This document shows, one piece after another, positions 12,201-21,978 of a DNA stretch of 64,000 nucleotides (its first letter is position 1; each line of letters starts with the position of its first letter). The translations under genes were made by a program, and so were the position numbers. Below the pieces are notes generated by a model. That model did no database searches and was not told the origin of the DNA. It saw only the letters and a program-made list of their open reading frames with translations. The stretch comes from Babesia bovis T2Bo (lineage: Eukaryota; Apicomplexa; Aconoidasida; Piroplasmida; Babesiidae), in NCBI RefSeq assembly GCF_000165395.2, contig NC_010574.1:930001-994000 (forward strand), written 5' to 3'.

Positions 12201-12363
12201 TAGTGATAGCTTCCGGAACTATGTCTTCCGGTCCAATCCTCGTTACATGATTACTCGGGACGGAATCATCGACGCTTGCATCAGAATCCAGACCACCATC
12301 TCCATCCTCGTCCAATAGTGGACCTATATAGTTACCAAACTCATCATACAAGTTATCATCCAT
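9240..12363 (-). CDS. EFTUD2: U5 snRNP GTPase Snu114/EFTUD2 (2 exons)
   Basis: Exons on the complement are 9532-12363 and 9240-9407 (intron 124 nt), 3000 nt, 999 residues. This is the EF-2-like GTPase that drives spliceosome activation and disassembly within U5 snRNP with Prp8 and Brr2. Seen: the N-terminal MDDNLYDEFGNYIGP signature with an acidic stretch, P-loop GDFHHGKTTL (about 138-147), DTPGHINF (about 217), EF2 domains II-V, and the C-terminal block [25 protein letters not shown]...RKRKGL, which becomes contiguous only after splicing. The G4 box reads NCLD where the family normally has NK(I/L)D. Without the second exon the protein would end about 55 residues short. Confidence 0.93.
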
Positions 12364-12949
12364 ACTTCCGTGCTTTATCTAATATATAAGCGGCCAATTT
12401 GTTGACCTTCCGTGCCATGGATTCCCCACAGGCACTGTATCTGCCGTTTGCCAGTTTAAACCCTCAAATTATCCATTCTGGCGATTGCAAAAGGTTGACT
12501 TATGCAGGTGTTAGCCCGTATAATTTACACATCGATCGTTGTTGACCATTCTGTCCAATGCAAACACCCCGTATTACTAACTCATTATATAGCTAAAGAA
12601 AGTGCACATACAAAGCTTAAAATGCATTTATGACACCAAACGATGACTTTCCATCCTGTTTCAATCAGTTGGTGTGTATATTTGATTGACTTTTGACTGT
12701 TTCCTCCCATACACCTGATGCATCAGTGTCTATTACAGCACACACCTAATGTTTATCTTCAGTATAAAAACTACATCATTCGATAAGGATTCTAAAATGT
12801 ATATAGAAATGTAGTCATATTGTAAATATTGATTGAACATACTCGCAATTCAGCATGAATACGTTTAACAAACTAGATTGTGCAACAGATTTGTGGCGTC
12901 AAGGTTGTCCATGGATTCCTTCTTGTAACTAGAATTATAGTATACAGAA
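12364..12949. promoter_or_regulatory. divergent intergenic region
   Basis: A 586-bp spacer between the Snu114 start (minus) and the LamG-protein start (plus). It should carry both promoters. Pyrimidine-rich and AT-rich tracts only; no other gene seen. Confidence 0.45.
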
Positions 12950-14145
12950 ATGTATATGCGTTATATTCCATGGTTAGTGGGCTTTTTGTCCACTTGTTTC
13001 ACTGCTAAGTTTGAGGGTTGTGACGTTGTTGTGGATTCGTCTATATGTATCACAAACGGTAATACGATAGTCCTACCGAAGTCACATAGAAACGGTCGTT
13101 TACTTCACTACACATTTGATGAAGACATAGCAGTTGACTCTAGTGGGAATGGAAATCATGCCATTGGAGCATTGATAGGCCGTTCTGGCTTTGGAGGTGT
13201 TGGAAATGCAGCTTACTTCAGAAAGAATTTTATTTACCTGAATGACTCACAACTGTTACACGTACGGGAATTCACAGTCGCATTCTTCATATTCTTACTA
13301 ATGGATGAAGTGTCCATAACAAATGCCCAAAAAGTAAATTCTTACTGCCCTATTGTGCATAAGGGTATTCGTAACTCTTCTATCAGTGAATGTTCACCTG
13401 AAGTAGCTATAAATCCAAAAGATGGGCGCTTGAGGATACTCCTATCGGTTGAATCGAACCACACAATGGAGATTGACTCTAACTATAGATTGCAACCACA
13501 TCAGTGGTATCATATAACCGTGGTCAAAGATAACGCTACCGTAACCCTCTACATAAACGGTTAGTTTCATTAACATATAATATACTTGCTGCAGGAATAG
13601 TGGACTTTGTCTACAGTACGAAAGGTACGTCGATATGTATAACATGGGAAGTTTTGCAGGATATGTACGTTTTAATCCACTCCCGCTCTATATAGGGGCT
13701 TCACCGTACCTTTCTATGTGTGATGTGCCAATGCTTATAGATGAATTCTCTATCTACTCTAGGGTAAGCATTCAACGTGAGAGCTAAGATGTATTTGCAG
13801 GCCCTGGGTCGTGACGAGATACAAGCAGAAGCCTCTTCCGTTATGGGCGGTATCGAACCATCATATATAACAGTAGGATGCAGCAACTGTGGGTACGTAA
13901 AGGGTTTGTTAATATCTATTCTATATATAGAAAACAAGAAGCTATGGAATCATGTCCACACGGTTATCATCTATGTAACAAATTTGAATTGTACACAGGT
14001 ATTTCTAGAATTACTACAAACACTTTTTTCAGGAGGTTATAAAGCTGCGCTTAGGCTATCGATTCCTCCAAACACCATTATGGCAGCCGCAAGTGCTGAA
14101 CCTTCCTATGGTGTTGCACTGTGTTGTGCTAATCTACAAGACTAA
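12950..14145 (+). CDS. secreted LamG/concanavalin-A-like protein with Cys-rich tail (6 exons)
   Basis: Exons 12950-13559, 13595-13624 (30 nt), 13660-13763, 13801-13892, 13931-13998 and 14033-14145 give 1017 nt, 338 residues, all joins in frame. Residues 1-20 look like a signal peptide (YIPWLVGFLSTCFTAKF). Residues about 48-250 have a LamG/ConA-like pattern: LHYTFDEDIAVDSSGNGNHA, then WYHITVVKDNATVTLYING, then FSIYSRALGRDEIQAEA. The C-terminus is a small Cys-rich module with CSNCG, CPHGYHLCNKFELYTGGY and CCA. Extracellular adhesion or lectin-like roles are usual for this fold. No exact orthologue name is claimed. Five introns of 34-38 nt break it into short frames. Confidence 0.72.
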
Positions 14146-14175
14146 ACTTGTTCTTCAGGGCCTTAGTGCGCTGCA

Positions 14176-14664
14176 TTATGAATTATTGTGTTTCATGTCG
14201 AAAACGCAGGGATTTGCAAATACAAGCATCGTGAATACGACGATATTAGACATGAAATGTGCAGATGGAATGCTGCAAACTGGCACCAATATGCAATTAA
14301 AAAGGCGGTCCATAGCAACCTATATTTTAAAATACTACGCAGTAATATATTGCCACATTGATATCAGCAAATGTAACAACATTCAATGTACAGGTGGACA
14401 TAGACATGGGTGTATAGTGCATTACATAATCTATTCCTCACCTCTAAAGTGTCCAGCGCATTCTCCAAAATCTCCGTACGGTTAGTACCCCGAAGCTTAT
14501 CTACAAGTAGCTTCTTAGACTCAAACTTCTTTGGGTCAAGTTCGACCTCTGGTCCCATACGGAATTTGCAATCAGATATCGCTTGTTTCAGCTCAGGAGC
14601 TAGTTGATATTATGATTTTTAAAATGTATTGCAACTTACAAATACTAAGATTACTTGCCGACAT
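14176..14664 (-). CDS. small conserved-looking protein of unknown function (2-3 exons)
   Basis: Exons on the complement are 14640-14664 (MSASNLSI) and 14442-14599, containing SPELKQAISDCKFRMGPEVE and KLLVDKLRGTNRTEILENAL. They join in frame across a 40-nt intron. A third exon, 14176-14319, keeps frame (total 108 residues) but its sequence is less convincing; the frame could instead run on past 14442. The charged helical core looks like a genuine protein, but I do not recognise the family. It lies head-to-head with clpP, with only about 60 bp between start codons, so a shared promoter is likely. Confidence 0.45.
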
Positions 14665-14727
14665 TGGTTCGTATTGATGTGTATTGATTCTAAAAACCGC
14701 CAACACATTCTAACTCGGGCCCAAGGA

Positions 14728-15580
14728 ATGCTCTTAATGGCAGTATTCCATATGTTTCAGGTACTTTCGAGTCTTTTTATTATATTGTTACACAACGCAA
14801 GTCAACCTTCTTCATCATGGCGTGTTCAAATGAATCCTCGTCATGGATGGTACCATGCTAATATGCCAAACCGTCCTAAAATTCTAATCCAAGCCAACAA
14901 TGATGCAAAGGATTATAAATCTAACGTAAGTATTCATTGCTATGCGTTCAAATTTATATCAGTCGGACTACCTGGCTAAAGTGGATGAATTCCACATTCG
15001 AACACGAACGTTGTTCCTTAGTGGTGAACTCAATGATGAAAAATCATACAGATTGATAAATCAGATATTTCGAATGAATGAAGAAAATCCCAATGAAAAT
15101 ATAAAATTTTACATCAATTCGCCGGGAGGATCTGTGTCAGCAGGTTAGCAGCATTGCTATGAATAATATCGTGGTATAGGATTAGCAATATACGACATTT
15201 TACAAAGTCTTAAAATGCGTGTAGAGACCATATGTATCGGACAAGCAGCATCTATGGGTGCGTTTCTGCTTGCTGCTGGAGCAAAGGGGTTGCGATCCGC
15301 AATGCCAAACTCACGTATCATGATCCATCAACCATTGGGAGGTGCACATGGCGAAGTTACTGATATAAAAATACAGGCTAATGAAATACTACACATTCGG
15401 CAAATATTGAATGCACATTTTTCGCACTTCACCGGAAAATCCATAGAACAAGTGGAGCAAGATTGTGAACGAGATTACTATATGCGCCCGTCGGAAGCCA
15501 TGGAATATGGTCTTATTGATCGAATATGTACTACACGAACATCACATATACCCATTCCGACAGCACCAGTCATTGAATAA
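14728..15580 (+). CDS. clpP: ATP-dependent Clp protease proteolytic subunit (3 exons)
   Basis: Exons 14728-14925, 14963-15143 and 15180-15580, 780 nt, 259 residues. The Ser-His-Asp protease has an intact catalytic set: Ser in GQAASMGAF, His in MIHQPLGG, and a C-terminal acidic segment around [31 protein letters not shown] is the oxyanion/substrate-binding segment. The N-terminus ([21 protein letters not shown]) is signal-peptide-like and is followed by a basic stretch, consistent with apicoplast targeting. The ATG at 14728 is chosen because an upstream in-frame ATG at 14629 would lie inside the first exon and intron of the divergent gene. The ClpB gene 7 kb downstream may work in the same organelle. 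Confidence 0.92.
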
Positions 15581-16231
15581 CTAAATTGTTCAACGTCCAT
15601 ATAGCAGCCCATTGATAAATGTTGAGACTTTAGGACATGGTTGCAACGTAAAATCAATGCAACGATATAGCTGTTGTATATTGGATCTACTCATGTGAAC
15701 TTACAGTTCACATTTTCATCTCACCCGAATAACCTGCAGAAATATGGTTTTATATAACATAATTAGGTTATAGTCAGATATTATGGTTGCACTCGAATTA
15801 GAGTCATGGAAACGATTGAATCATGCACCCAACTAAATTCTAGTATCCGTTGTTAACATAATACTCCATTTCACTAATTGCATCTAATCAATTCCAGAGT
15901 GATGGACAAATCATTAAACGCGATAAATATGATATAATTCACAAGTGTTACCACGATTCGTATGAAATATATCAATAGAACTATGAATGTTATTCGTCCA
16001 AAATAACAGGGGAAATCGACGTCACAGAAGTAACAGAGATAATTACATTAGAAACATTATGACTAACACAGTAACTAATTGCGGTGTGAATGAGTATATT
16101 TGTAGTATATAGCAGAATGATTATTTGCAATATGAATTAATATGGTTTGCGCAAGAAGTTTCATCTCAAAACGTAATCTACATTGAGCATTCGGCTATTA
16201 TTGCCATTTTATTTTATATAAGTACAGTCAT
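15581..16231. other. convergent 3' intergenic region, nothing seen
   Basis: AT-rich spacer between the 3' ends of clpP and hsp20; no supported gene. Confidence 0.5.
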
Positions 16232-16917
16232 TTAGGCCTTGGCGTCAATCTGAACGCGGCGCATCTCAGAGAATTGAGAGCACTCGATCCTGATGTCCAA
16301 AATACCATTAGAGTAGCCAACGCTAATGCTCTTGTCAATGGCGTTGTTGGGAAGCTTGAAACGCCTGTAGAAGTAACCAACCTTACGCTCACGAATGTGA
16401 ATGTCCAAGTTGTTACCGAATTTCTCGTAAAGCTCATCCTTGTTACGAGGGCCGCTGATGATCAATTCACCCCAACCACACTCAACATTGATGTCAGTGC
16501 TGCTGAAACCAGGAAGTTCCATCAACAAAACCAATTTGTTGTTGTCAGCATCAAAGAAAGTGTCCACAGTTGGGTTGAAAGTAATCGGGTTCTCCAACTC
16601 CTTAGGAGGAGGAATCTCAAGAAGAGTGTTCTGTGGGACAGTGGTAGAAGGCTTGTAGATGACAGATGGCTTCTCACTCTGCAATAATATTAATGAATGC
16701 ACTATTTATGCCAACATGATTTCGACGATTTTCACCTGACAATTTATTCTGCGTCTTATACATAAATTACAATATACTAAGGAAAAGAGAATAGAATAAT
16801 TCTTCAGTTCTTTAGATCAAATTAACTTACGTAGTCGTGGCTCTTGATAGGGAGACCAGTCTGCTCGTCGATGATGACCTCCTGGTCGGCGTTGTTGCAC
16901 CTCATAATACACGACAT
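16232..16917 (-). CDS. hsp20: small heat shock protein HSP20 (2 exons)
   Basis: Exons on the complement are 16831-16917 and 16232-16678, giving 177 residues, the length reported for the Babesia HSP20 antigen. Residues about 70-165 form an alpha-crystallin domain (KLVLLMELPGFSSTDINVE, then YRRFKLPNNAIDKSISVGYSNGILDIRI, with the GILDI beta-strand). The protein is a cytosolic ATP-independent holdase chaperone; in B. bovis the orthologue is known as a T-cell antigen conserved with B. bigemina. The intron is 152 nt. Confidence 0.92.
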
Positions 16918-17562
16918 CTTGACGGATTCGTATGGAAATCGACAGGAATCTATAGAGGAATGCTGTATAATTTTATATACTGTATACAAATAAGTTATAA
17001 TATAAAACGGAATGATTAGTATACACAGTGAAACGGCAACCACAACAGGTGCACGTGCCACACAGGGCGCGTTGTGGTATATGCGGGGTGTCGCAACAAC
17101 TGAATCTTGTGTCAAGCAAAACGAATGGTTGCATTGCATATACACATGTATAGTAGACTATAAATGGATATGTTTTCTATCGTATGATTCCATGACGCCT
17201 GCATTTGTTACGTGTATTCTACCCTCAAAAAGGCCCCGCTACACATGTCGTTGTGCACTCTTTTACATAAATTAAATGATGCAAAGAATCGACAGTGTTT
17301 AACAAAAATAATTTTCTTTTATGTCACAATATGAATAAATCGCCATTATGTGTATTAACCTGTATAATAGACTGTCCGATGTGTAACATGTTGCGTTGAG
17401 AGCAATAACAGAGGGAAATAACACCTCTGATACGATTTTCCGATAAATGAAGTGTCAATATGAGTTTTATATCATATTTTCTATAATATAATACATGCAC
17501 ACCTATTTTCTTAGGGAGTGTTATTCATTATTAGACATTTGTCCCGAACAACGCGACCTGAT
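16918..17562. other. intergenic, no gene seen
   Basis: AT-rich spacer upstream of hsp20 and downstream of TRAPPC2L; presumably holds the hsp20 promoter. Confidence 0.5.
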
Positions 17563-18163
17563 TCACTCCGACTTTGTAAACGTAGCAGCTATCCGATCTG
17601 GATATATATAACAATACAATATGAAACTTACCTATCTCTGAGATGAATTTTGGGGATTGGAATCTCATCGACATCAATGGGTTGCATATGGTCATCGCAA
17701 ATAAAGTGTGAATTTTTTCAAAAAACTGTAAAGCATGAATGAAACTGATATTTTAATTACTCGTTTTATTGTAGTTGGATGTAAATCCTGATCATTGAAT
17801 ATACCAATGACTGTAAAACCGGTAGCAGCAGAGTACGCATGAATTTTGTAAAATTCCTCACCCACTAAGGTTGGGGTAATAAAACCGAGATAAGGTTCAG
17901 CATTATCTCTAGCAGTTGAAGAATAATGTTGAATTACCACTGTGATGCCATCATTATTGTAAAAGTTGAACATACGCTTTTCCTGTATGATATCCATCGC
18001 GGCGTAAGCGGATAAATGTAGATCAGCTTCATTGTGACCAGCAAATGTTCGCCATACAATTAGCTCGCGCTGCATAATATGTGTCCACATATTTCGTATG
18101 ATATTAGCTTACTTGTTCACCGATTATTGCGATAAAAATGACAATGTTAGTATCGTTGTTCAT
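17563..18163 (-). CDS. TRAPPC2L: TRAPP complex subunit 2-like, sedlin fold (4 exons)
   Basis: Exons on the complement are 18113-18163, 17761-18069, 17632-17725 and 17563-17597; 489 nt, 162 residues, all phases consistent. Members are core subunits of the TRAPP tethering complex that activates Rab1 in ER-Golgi traffic. Visible is the longin/sedlin pattern: an initial strand (NIVIFIAIIGEQ), LHLSAYAAMDIIQEK, EPYLGFITPTLVGEEFYKIHAY, TGFTVIGIFND and the helix RFFEKIHTLFAMTICNPL. The ATG visible at 18088-18090 lies in intron 1; the true start exon was found upstream. Introns are 34-43 nt. Confidence 0.78.
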
Positions 18164-18355
18164 AGTAGAAGCGTTGTATATGGTGTAATAGTTTGCATTG
18201 GTCGTTACATAATTTTGTGTAGATATGCATTAAGTGTTTTCATGCAATTATATCTCTAGAATCTTGATTATATAGCCGCATTTTATATTTGGTGTGTGGC
18301 AAAACTTCGTGGATAAACATTGATTATTAACAGTGATAGGTGTTAGAAAAGACAG
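18164..18355. promoter_or_regulatory. divergent intergenic region
   Basis: A 192-bp AT-rich spacer between TRAPPC2L (minus) and the TM protein gene (plus), presumably a compact bidirectional promoter. Confidence 0.4.
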
Positions 18356-19515
18356 ATGTTAAATAGTCAGGCATTTAAGCCTTCATATTTTTTACGTATA
18401 TGTCGCCGATGGAAAGTAACAAATAATGCACATCGCAACGCTTTAAGCACATCGCCTTCAGTGATCGTCAAAAGGGATGTTATATCTAGATACCATTTTC
18501 CTAAAAATAAAGATGCGCTTTTGTTAGAAACAGAACGTTTAAACCATGCCGAACGCGTTTATCAGCACTTATCTATAGGTAACAACGTATTTTGTCTAGT
18601 TCAAGGTATGCAGCATTCCCCTTTATCGCATTTGTAATTGCTTTATCTGTGCCGCTGGGAATAATTGTGGCGTTCCTGTTCAATGACAAGCAGAAGTGTG
18701 TTTTAAAAGTAGATAAGTGCAATTGTTTTATAGGCTCAATAAAGCTCTTATAGACAGTGTAGAATCTTCGGTGAATAATACTAGCCTACAATTGATCACA
18801 GCTAAGGATTTAATAAAGCTTGTGCACGCTAGGGTACCGACAATAATACTATATTTCCATCCTAGTGGAAATGACGAACAAGCGAATATGCTTAATTTGC
18901 ACTCTGTTCTGCTGAAGGAAATATCCGCTTTAAAGGGGTGAGCTCTATATAAATAAACGTATATAGATCTATGGTGTTTATCAGTAGATTTTATGTCTTT
19001 TTGTTGTTTCATTTTTATAACCTCTACTGATGATAGCTTAAATGATATTGATGGACACGCTCCTCATTGTCATGAAATATAAACGGTTGTTCGCCCACAA
19101 TAACCAATGATGAGAAATTACATACAGATCGCCTCTAAATGTTTATCGGCTCAATGTAATGGAACAGTCGGACGCACTCAATCCTTTGTTGAAAAATGCA
19201 ATTAAAAATGCGCCTGGAGTTTTTATGCAGTTGGTCATACCTACTGAGAATGAATCTAATGTGATTTCCATACAACCTCCAATATCCGTCGAATCGTTTG
19301 TTGTACACATAGCTAGTTTGTTGGAGCATTTTGGGATGAAATTTTCTAAGGACAGTGATGAATTATCTGCGTTGGACAGACGATTATTACGCGTAAAGCG
19401 GTGCTTTTTCAACTTGAGTATGAATGGCCAAGTACGATTTTTAGAAAGTCCGAACCTTTCGATTTTAGAAAAACAATGTGAACAGAATTTGGAACGTACT
19501 AAAACAATATTATGA
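18356..19515 (+). CDS. single-pass membrane protein, possible thioredoxin-like domain (4 exons)
   Basis: Exons 18356-18578, 18614-18695, 18734-18937 and 19128-19515; 897 nt, 298 residues. The start is basic and Ser/Arg-rich, compatible with a mitochondrial presequence. Residues about 75-98 form a clear membrane helix (FPFIAFVIALSVPLGIIVAFL), revealed only by the exon at 18614-18695. Beyond it, VPTIILYFHPSG...LNVYRLNVMEQS resembles the beta-alpha-beta start of a thioredoxin fold, but no CxxC is present. I do not recognise a named family. The fourth exon is joined across a 190-nt intron. Topology and organelle are inferred. Confidence 0.6.
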
Positions 19516-19841
19516 TAATGTGAGTTTAAAATGAATTTTATATGTAGTTCTAACTGTTTGATATAGTGACAATATAACTATCCATTGTTACACGTATTCT
19601 ATAAAGAATATCTAGATTCTTTGTTCCTTCTAACTGCTGTATCACATAAACTCATTTTTGAAAATAAAATTGGTTATCATAGTGCAGTGTTTTCGTTATA
19701 TATATATATATATATACTCTAAAGTTTGATCATTTTTATCTACTTAGTAAAGACTCTTGTTTGGGTTGCAGTTTAAATTGAGTCAAATAAGCTTTAAATG
19801 ACAAATGTCACTTGTACCCAACGATAACATGAGTTACCAAT
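19516..19841. repeat. convergent 3' spacer with a TA microsatellite
   Basis: AT-rich spacer between two convergent 3' ends. It contains a (TA)n run at about 19697-19716. No gene seen. Confidence 0.5.
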
Positions 19842-21014
19842 TTATTTGAATATAGATCCTCGTAATATCTGCTGAATCATTGATGTGCGTTTGCCTTTGA
19901 TATCGCTTTGCGTGAAGTCAAACATTTTACCGATAGATATACATTCGGCATATTGACATAAAAAAACTCCACAATCATAACCATTATACTGCATTGGTGC
20001 GATACGTTCCGCCTGAAATTGCTTGTTGTATTTCCAATCATCTATGGATTCTAGGGGTTTTCCTTTCTTGTGAATATGTTCATCCTGCAGCCACCGTCTG
20101 ATATTTTTAAAAAAAAGTCTGTGCGAACCACCTAATGAATCAAATGTAAGTATGCATCGTGACCCTGGTCTCATGTCAACGACGCCTAAATACCAATGCG
20201 TCTTGTTTTTGTGTATCGGTATCAATAATATGTCCAGATCAAAAATATCCACATTCTTACGCGTTGTCCACCTCTCTACAGCTTTGTAGTTATACTCTAG
20301 ATTAGGATTATCACCTCCACAAAGCAAAGTAAAGAAAAATGTGTTGAAGCACATACAACGCGGTATATCTGGAATGCCATCTGCGATAAGGTAATTATTT
20401 CTTTCCTGTATGAGCTCCATGTAAAAGTTTATTACTTCATCGTTTAGCCAACGTAAACCATGCAAACAAGATAGGTGTTTTCTCGTGATTTCTATGCCAA
20501 ATTTATCAACGAGAACCTCGGATCCTTTGCCTCTGCGTAATATGTATAGTGTTTCTTCTGGATCCCCAAGGGAAGAAATATTTGACCACCTATCGGAAGA
20601 CGTATTTTGAAAGAGCGCTGCAATAGGTTTGTAATCTAGCTGTAGTATTGATTCATGTCTCTTCAAATCCCATATGTCGTAGTCCACGTAGAATTGTTTT
20701 GGCAAAGCTTCAAGGTATGATTTTGATGTTTCCCCTACATTTTTTAAGCAATCCCTTAAATCTTTCGCCCTTTTGGTTTGTACAAAAGATCTAATGGTCT
20801 TATTATTTTTATTATTCGTATCAATATAAAGCTTGTTGAGATCATTTATCACCGACTGACAACTCTCCTCTGACATAGATTTGCATTCGTCATTAATATT
20901 TAGAGTTTCTGACAATTGTTCTTCACCTTCTAGCCGATTATCTACGTATGTTGATGTAGTATCAACCTGATGTGTTATATTGTCATCGTAAAGCACAGGT
21001 GTAGATGAATACAT
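19842..21014 (-). CDS. Ulp1/SENP-family SUMO protease
   Basis: A 390-residue single-exon protein. The C-terminal half (about 175-385) is a C48 cysteine protease domain. The entry segment is CLHGLRWLNDEVINFYMELI, the catalytic His is in THWYLGVVD, the Asp in TFDSLGG, and the Gln and Cys in QYNGYDCGVFLC, so the catalytic set is intact. The enzyme matures SUMO and removes it from targets, normally at the nuclear envelope or nucleoplasm. The N-terminal 170 residues are variable and probably direct localisation. Confidence 0.9.
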   Translation of the reverse strand: MYSSTPVLYDDNITHQVDTTSTYVDNRLEGEEQLSETLNINDECKSMSEESCQSVINDLNKLYIDTNNKNNKTIRSFVQTKRAKDLRDCLKNVGETSKSYLEALPKQFYVDYDIWDLKRHESILQLDYKPIAALFQNTSSDRWSNISSLGDPEETLYILRRGKGSEVLVDKFGIEITRKHLSCLHGLRWLNDEVINFYMELIQERNNYLIADGIPDIPRCMCFNTFFFTLLCGGDNPNLEYNYKAVERWTTRKNVDIFDLDILLIPIHKNKTHWYLGVVDMRPGSRCILTFDSLGGSHRLFFKNIRRWLQDEHIHKKGKPLESIDDWKYNKQFQAERIAPMQYNGYDCGVFLCQYAECISIGKMFDFTQSDIKGKRTSMIQQILRGSIFK

Positions 21015-21978
21015 TGTAAGTTCCCAAGAAAGACTAATATCATATTCACCCGCTAACGTATATCACATATATTGCCATTCAAGTATAAATGACAAATTTA
21101 CTTATTGTATATATGTTATGATCACCGGTCAAAATGAGAGGAGGATATGCAGAACATATAAATGTGCAATACTCTTTCAGAGCTAATTTAATGTATTTCC
21201 CGCTGTATTTCTTGGAATGTTTATCATTGTACCATCACGTAGGTGTGTTTTTTCCGAATTCCGGGTCAGCGTTAACGGTTTGGGGGTTTTCCTGTGGATG
21301 TAATGTGACTTGTTCTATATGCCTAAGTAGCGCTTCACTGTTACCGAATACCAATTTGCCATCGTCTTGTGACCGCTGTCGTCGTCTACAGCAGTTAAAA
21401 AATGTTCCACAAGGCATTTTTTATTTCATTTGTAGCCTCAATGGAATCCAAATTTTCCGTCCAGTCTCATATCGACTAAGTTTTCCTCGTAGTCTAAAAC
21501 TTTACTGACACTTTCAAATTCTTCTGCAATAAACATAAGACGATCGGGCTACACATGTTCCAATGCTCTCAGGATGGGAATGGAAGTTTATATACAGAAG
21601 CCGCCGAACGCTCTATATCAAGCAACACACTTTGCAGTTAGAACATTTATTGGCCCCTTTACACCCACTGTAATATTACCACCTATTTGATGGTTATTAC
21701 TTAGTGAATTAAAAGGCCAGTATCTCAGTAGACACAAATGTGTACACCTAAAGTGTAGGCTTAATCTTTATGTGAGATGTGGAGTGAGGGTAACACAATA
21801 AAGGGAAAATATAGTCATAAAAATATGTTCAACGCATGTCATGTGTCTCTTGTGTAGATAAAAACTCTATGATTATAAGAATCGCCCTACCATAACTCCC
21901 TCCTATTAGCAGTAACATTTCCTAATTTTGAATTACTTATACGATGATAATATGCACAGAAGCATTACAATTTGAATA
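21015..21978. other. divergent intergenic region between Ulp1 and clpB
   Basis: A 964-bp region that should contain both promoters. Apart from a possible small frame at 21235-21417 on the minus strand (separate entry), no gene is evident. Confidence 0.4.
21235..21417 (-). CDS. possible 60-codon gene, function unknown
   Basis: MPCGTFFNCC followed by a charged stretch (RRRQRSQDDGK) and a hydrophilic tail. The N-terminal Cys cluster next to Arg resembles acylated membrane-anchored peptides. An opposite-strand 124-codon frame overlaps it. Neither is supported by similarity that I recognise. Confidence 0.2.
   Translation of the reverse strand: MPCGTFFNCCRRRQRSQDDGKLVFGNSEALLRHIEQVTLHPQENPQTVNADPEFGKNTPT

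Noticed and set aside
19697..19716. TA microsatellites as functional elements
   Set aside because: Simple repeats expected in AT-rich spacer and intron sequence; reported only as repeats.
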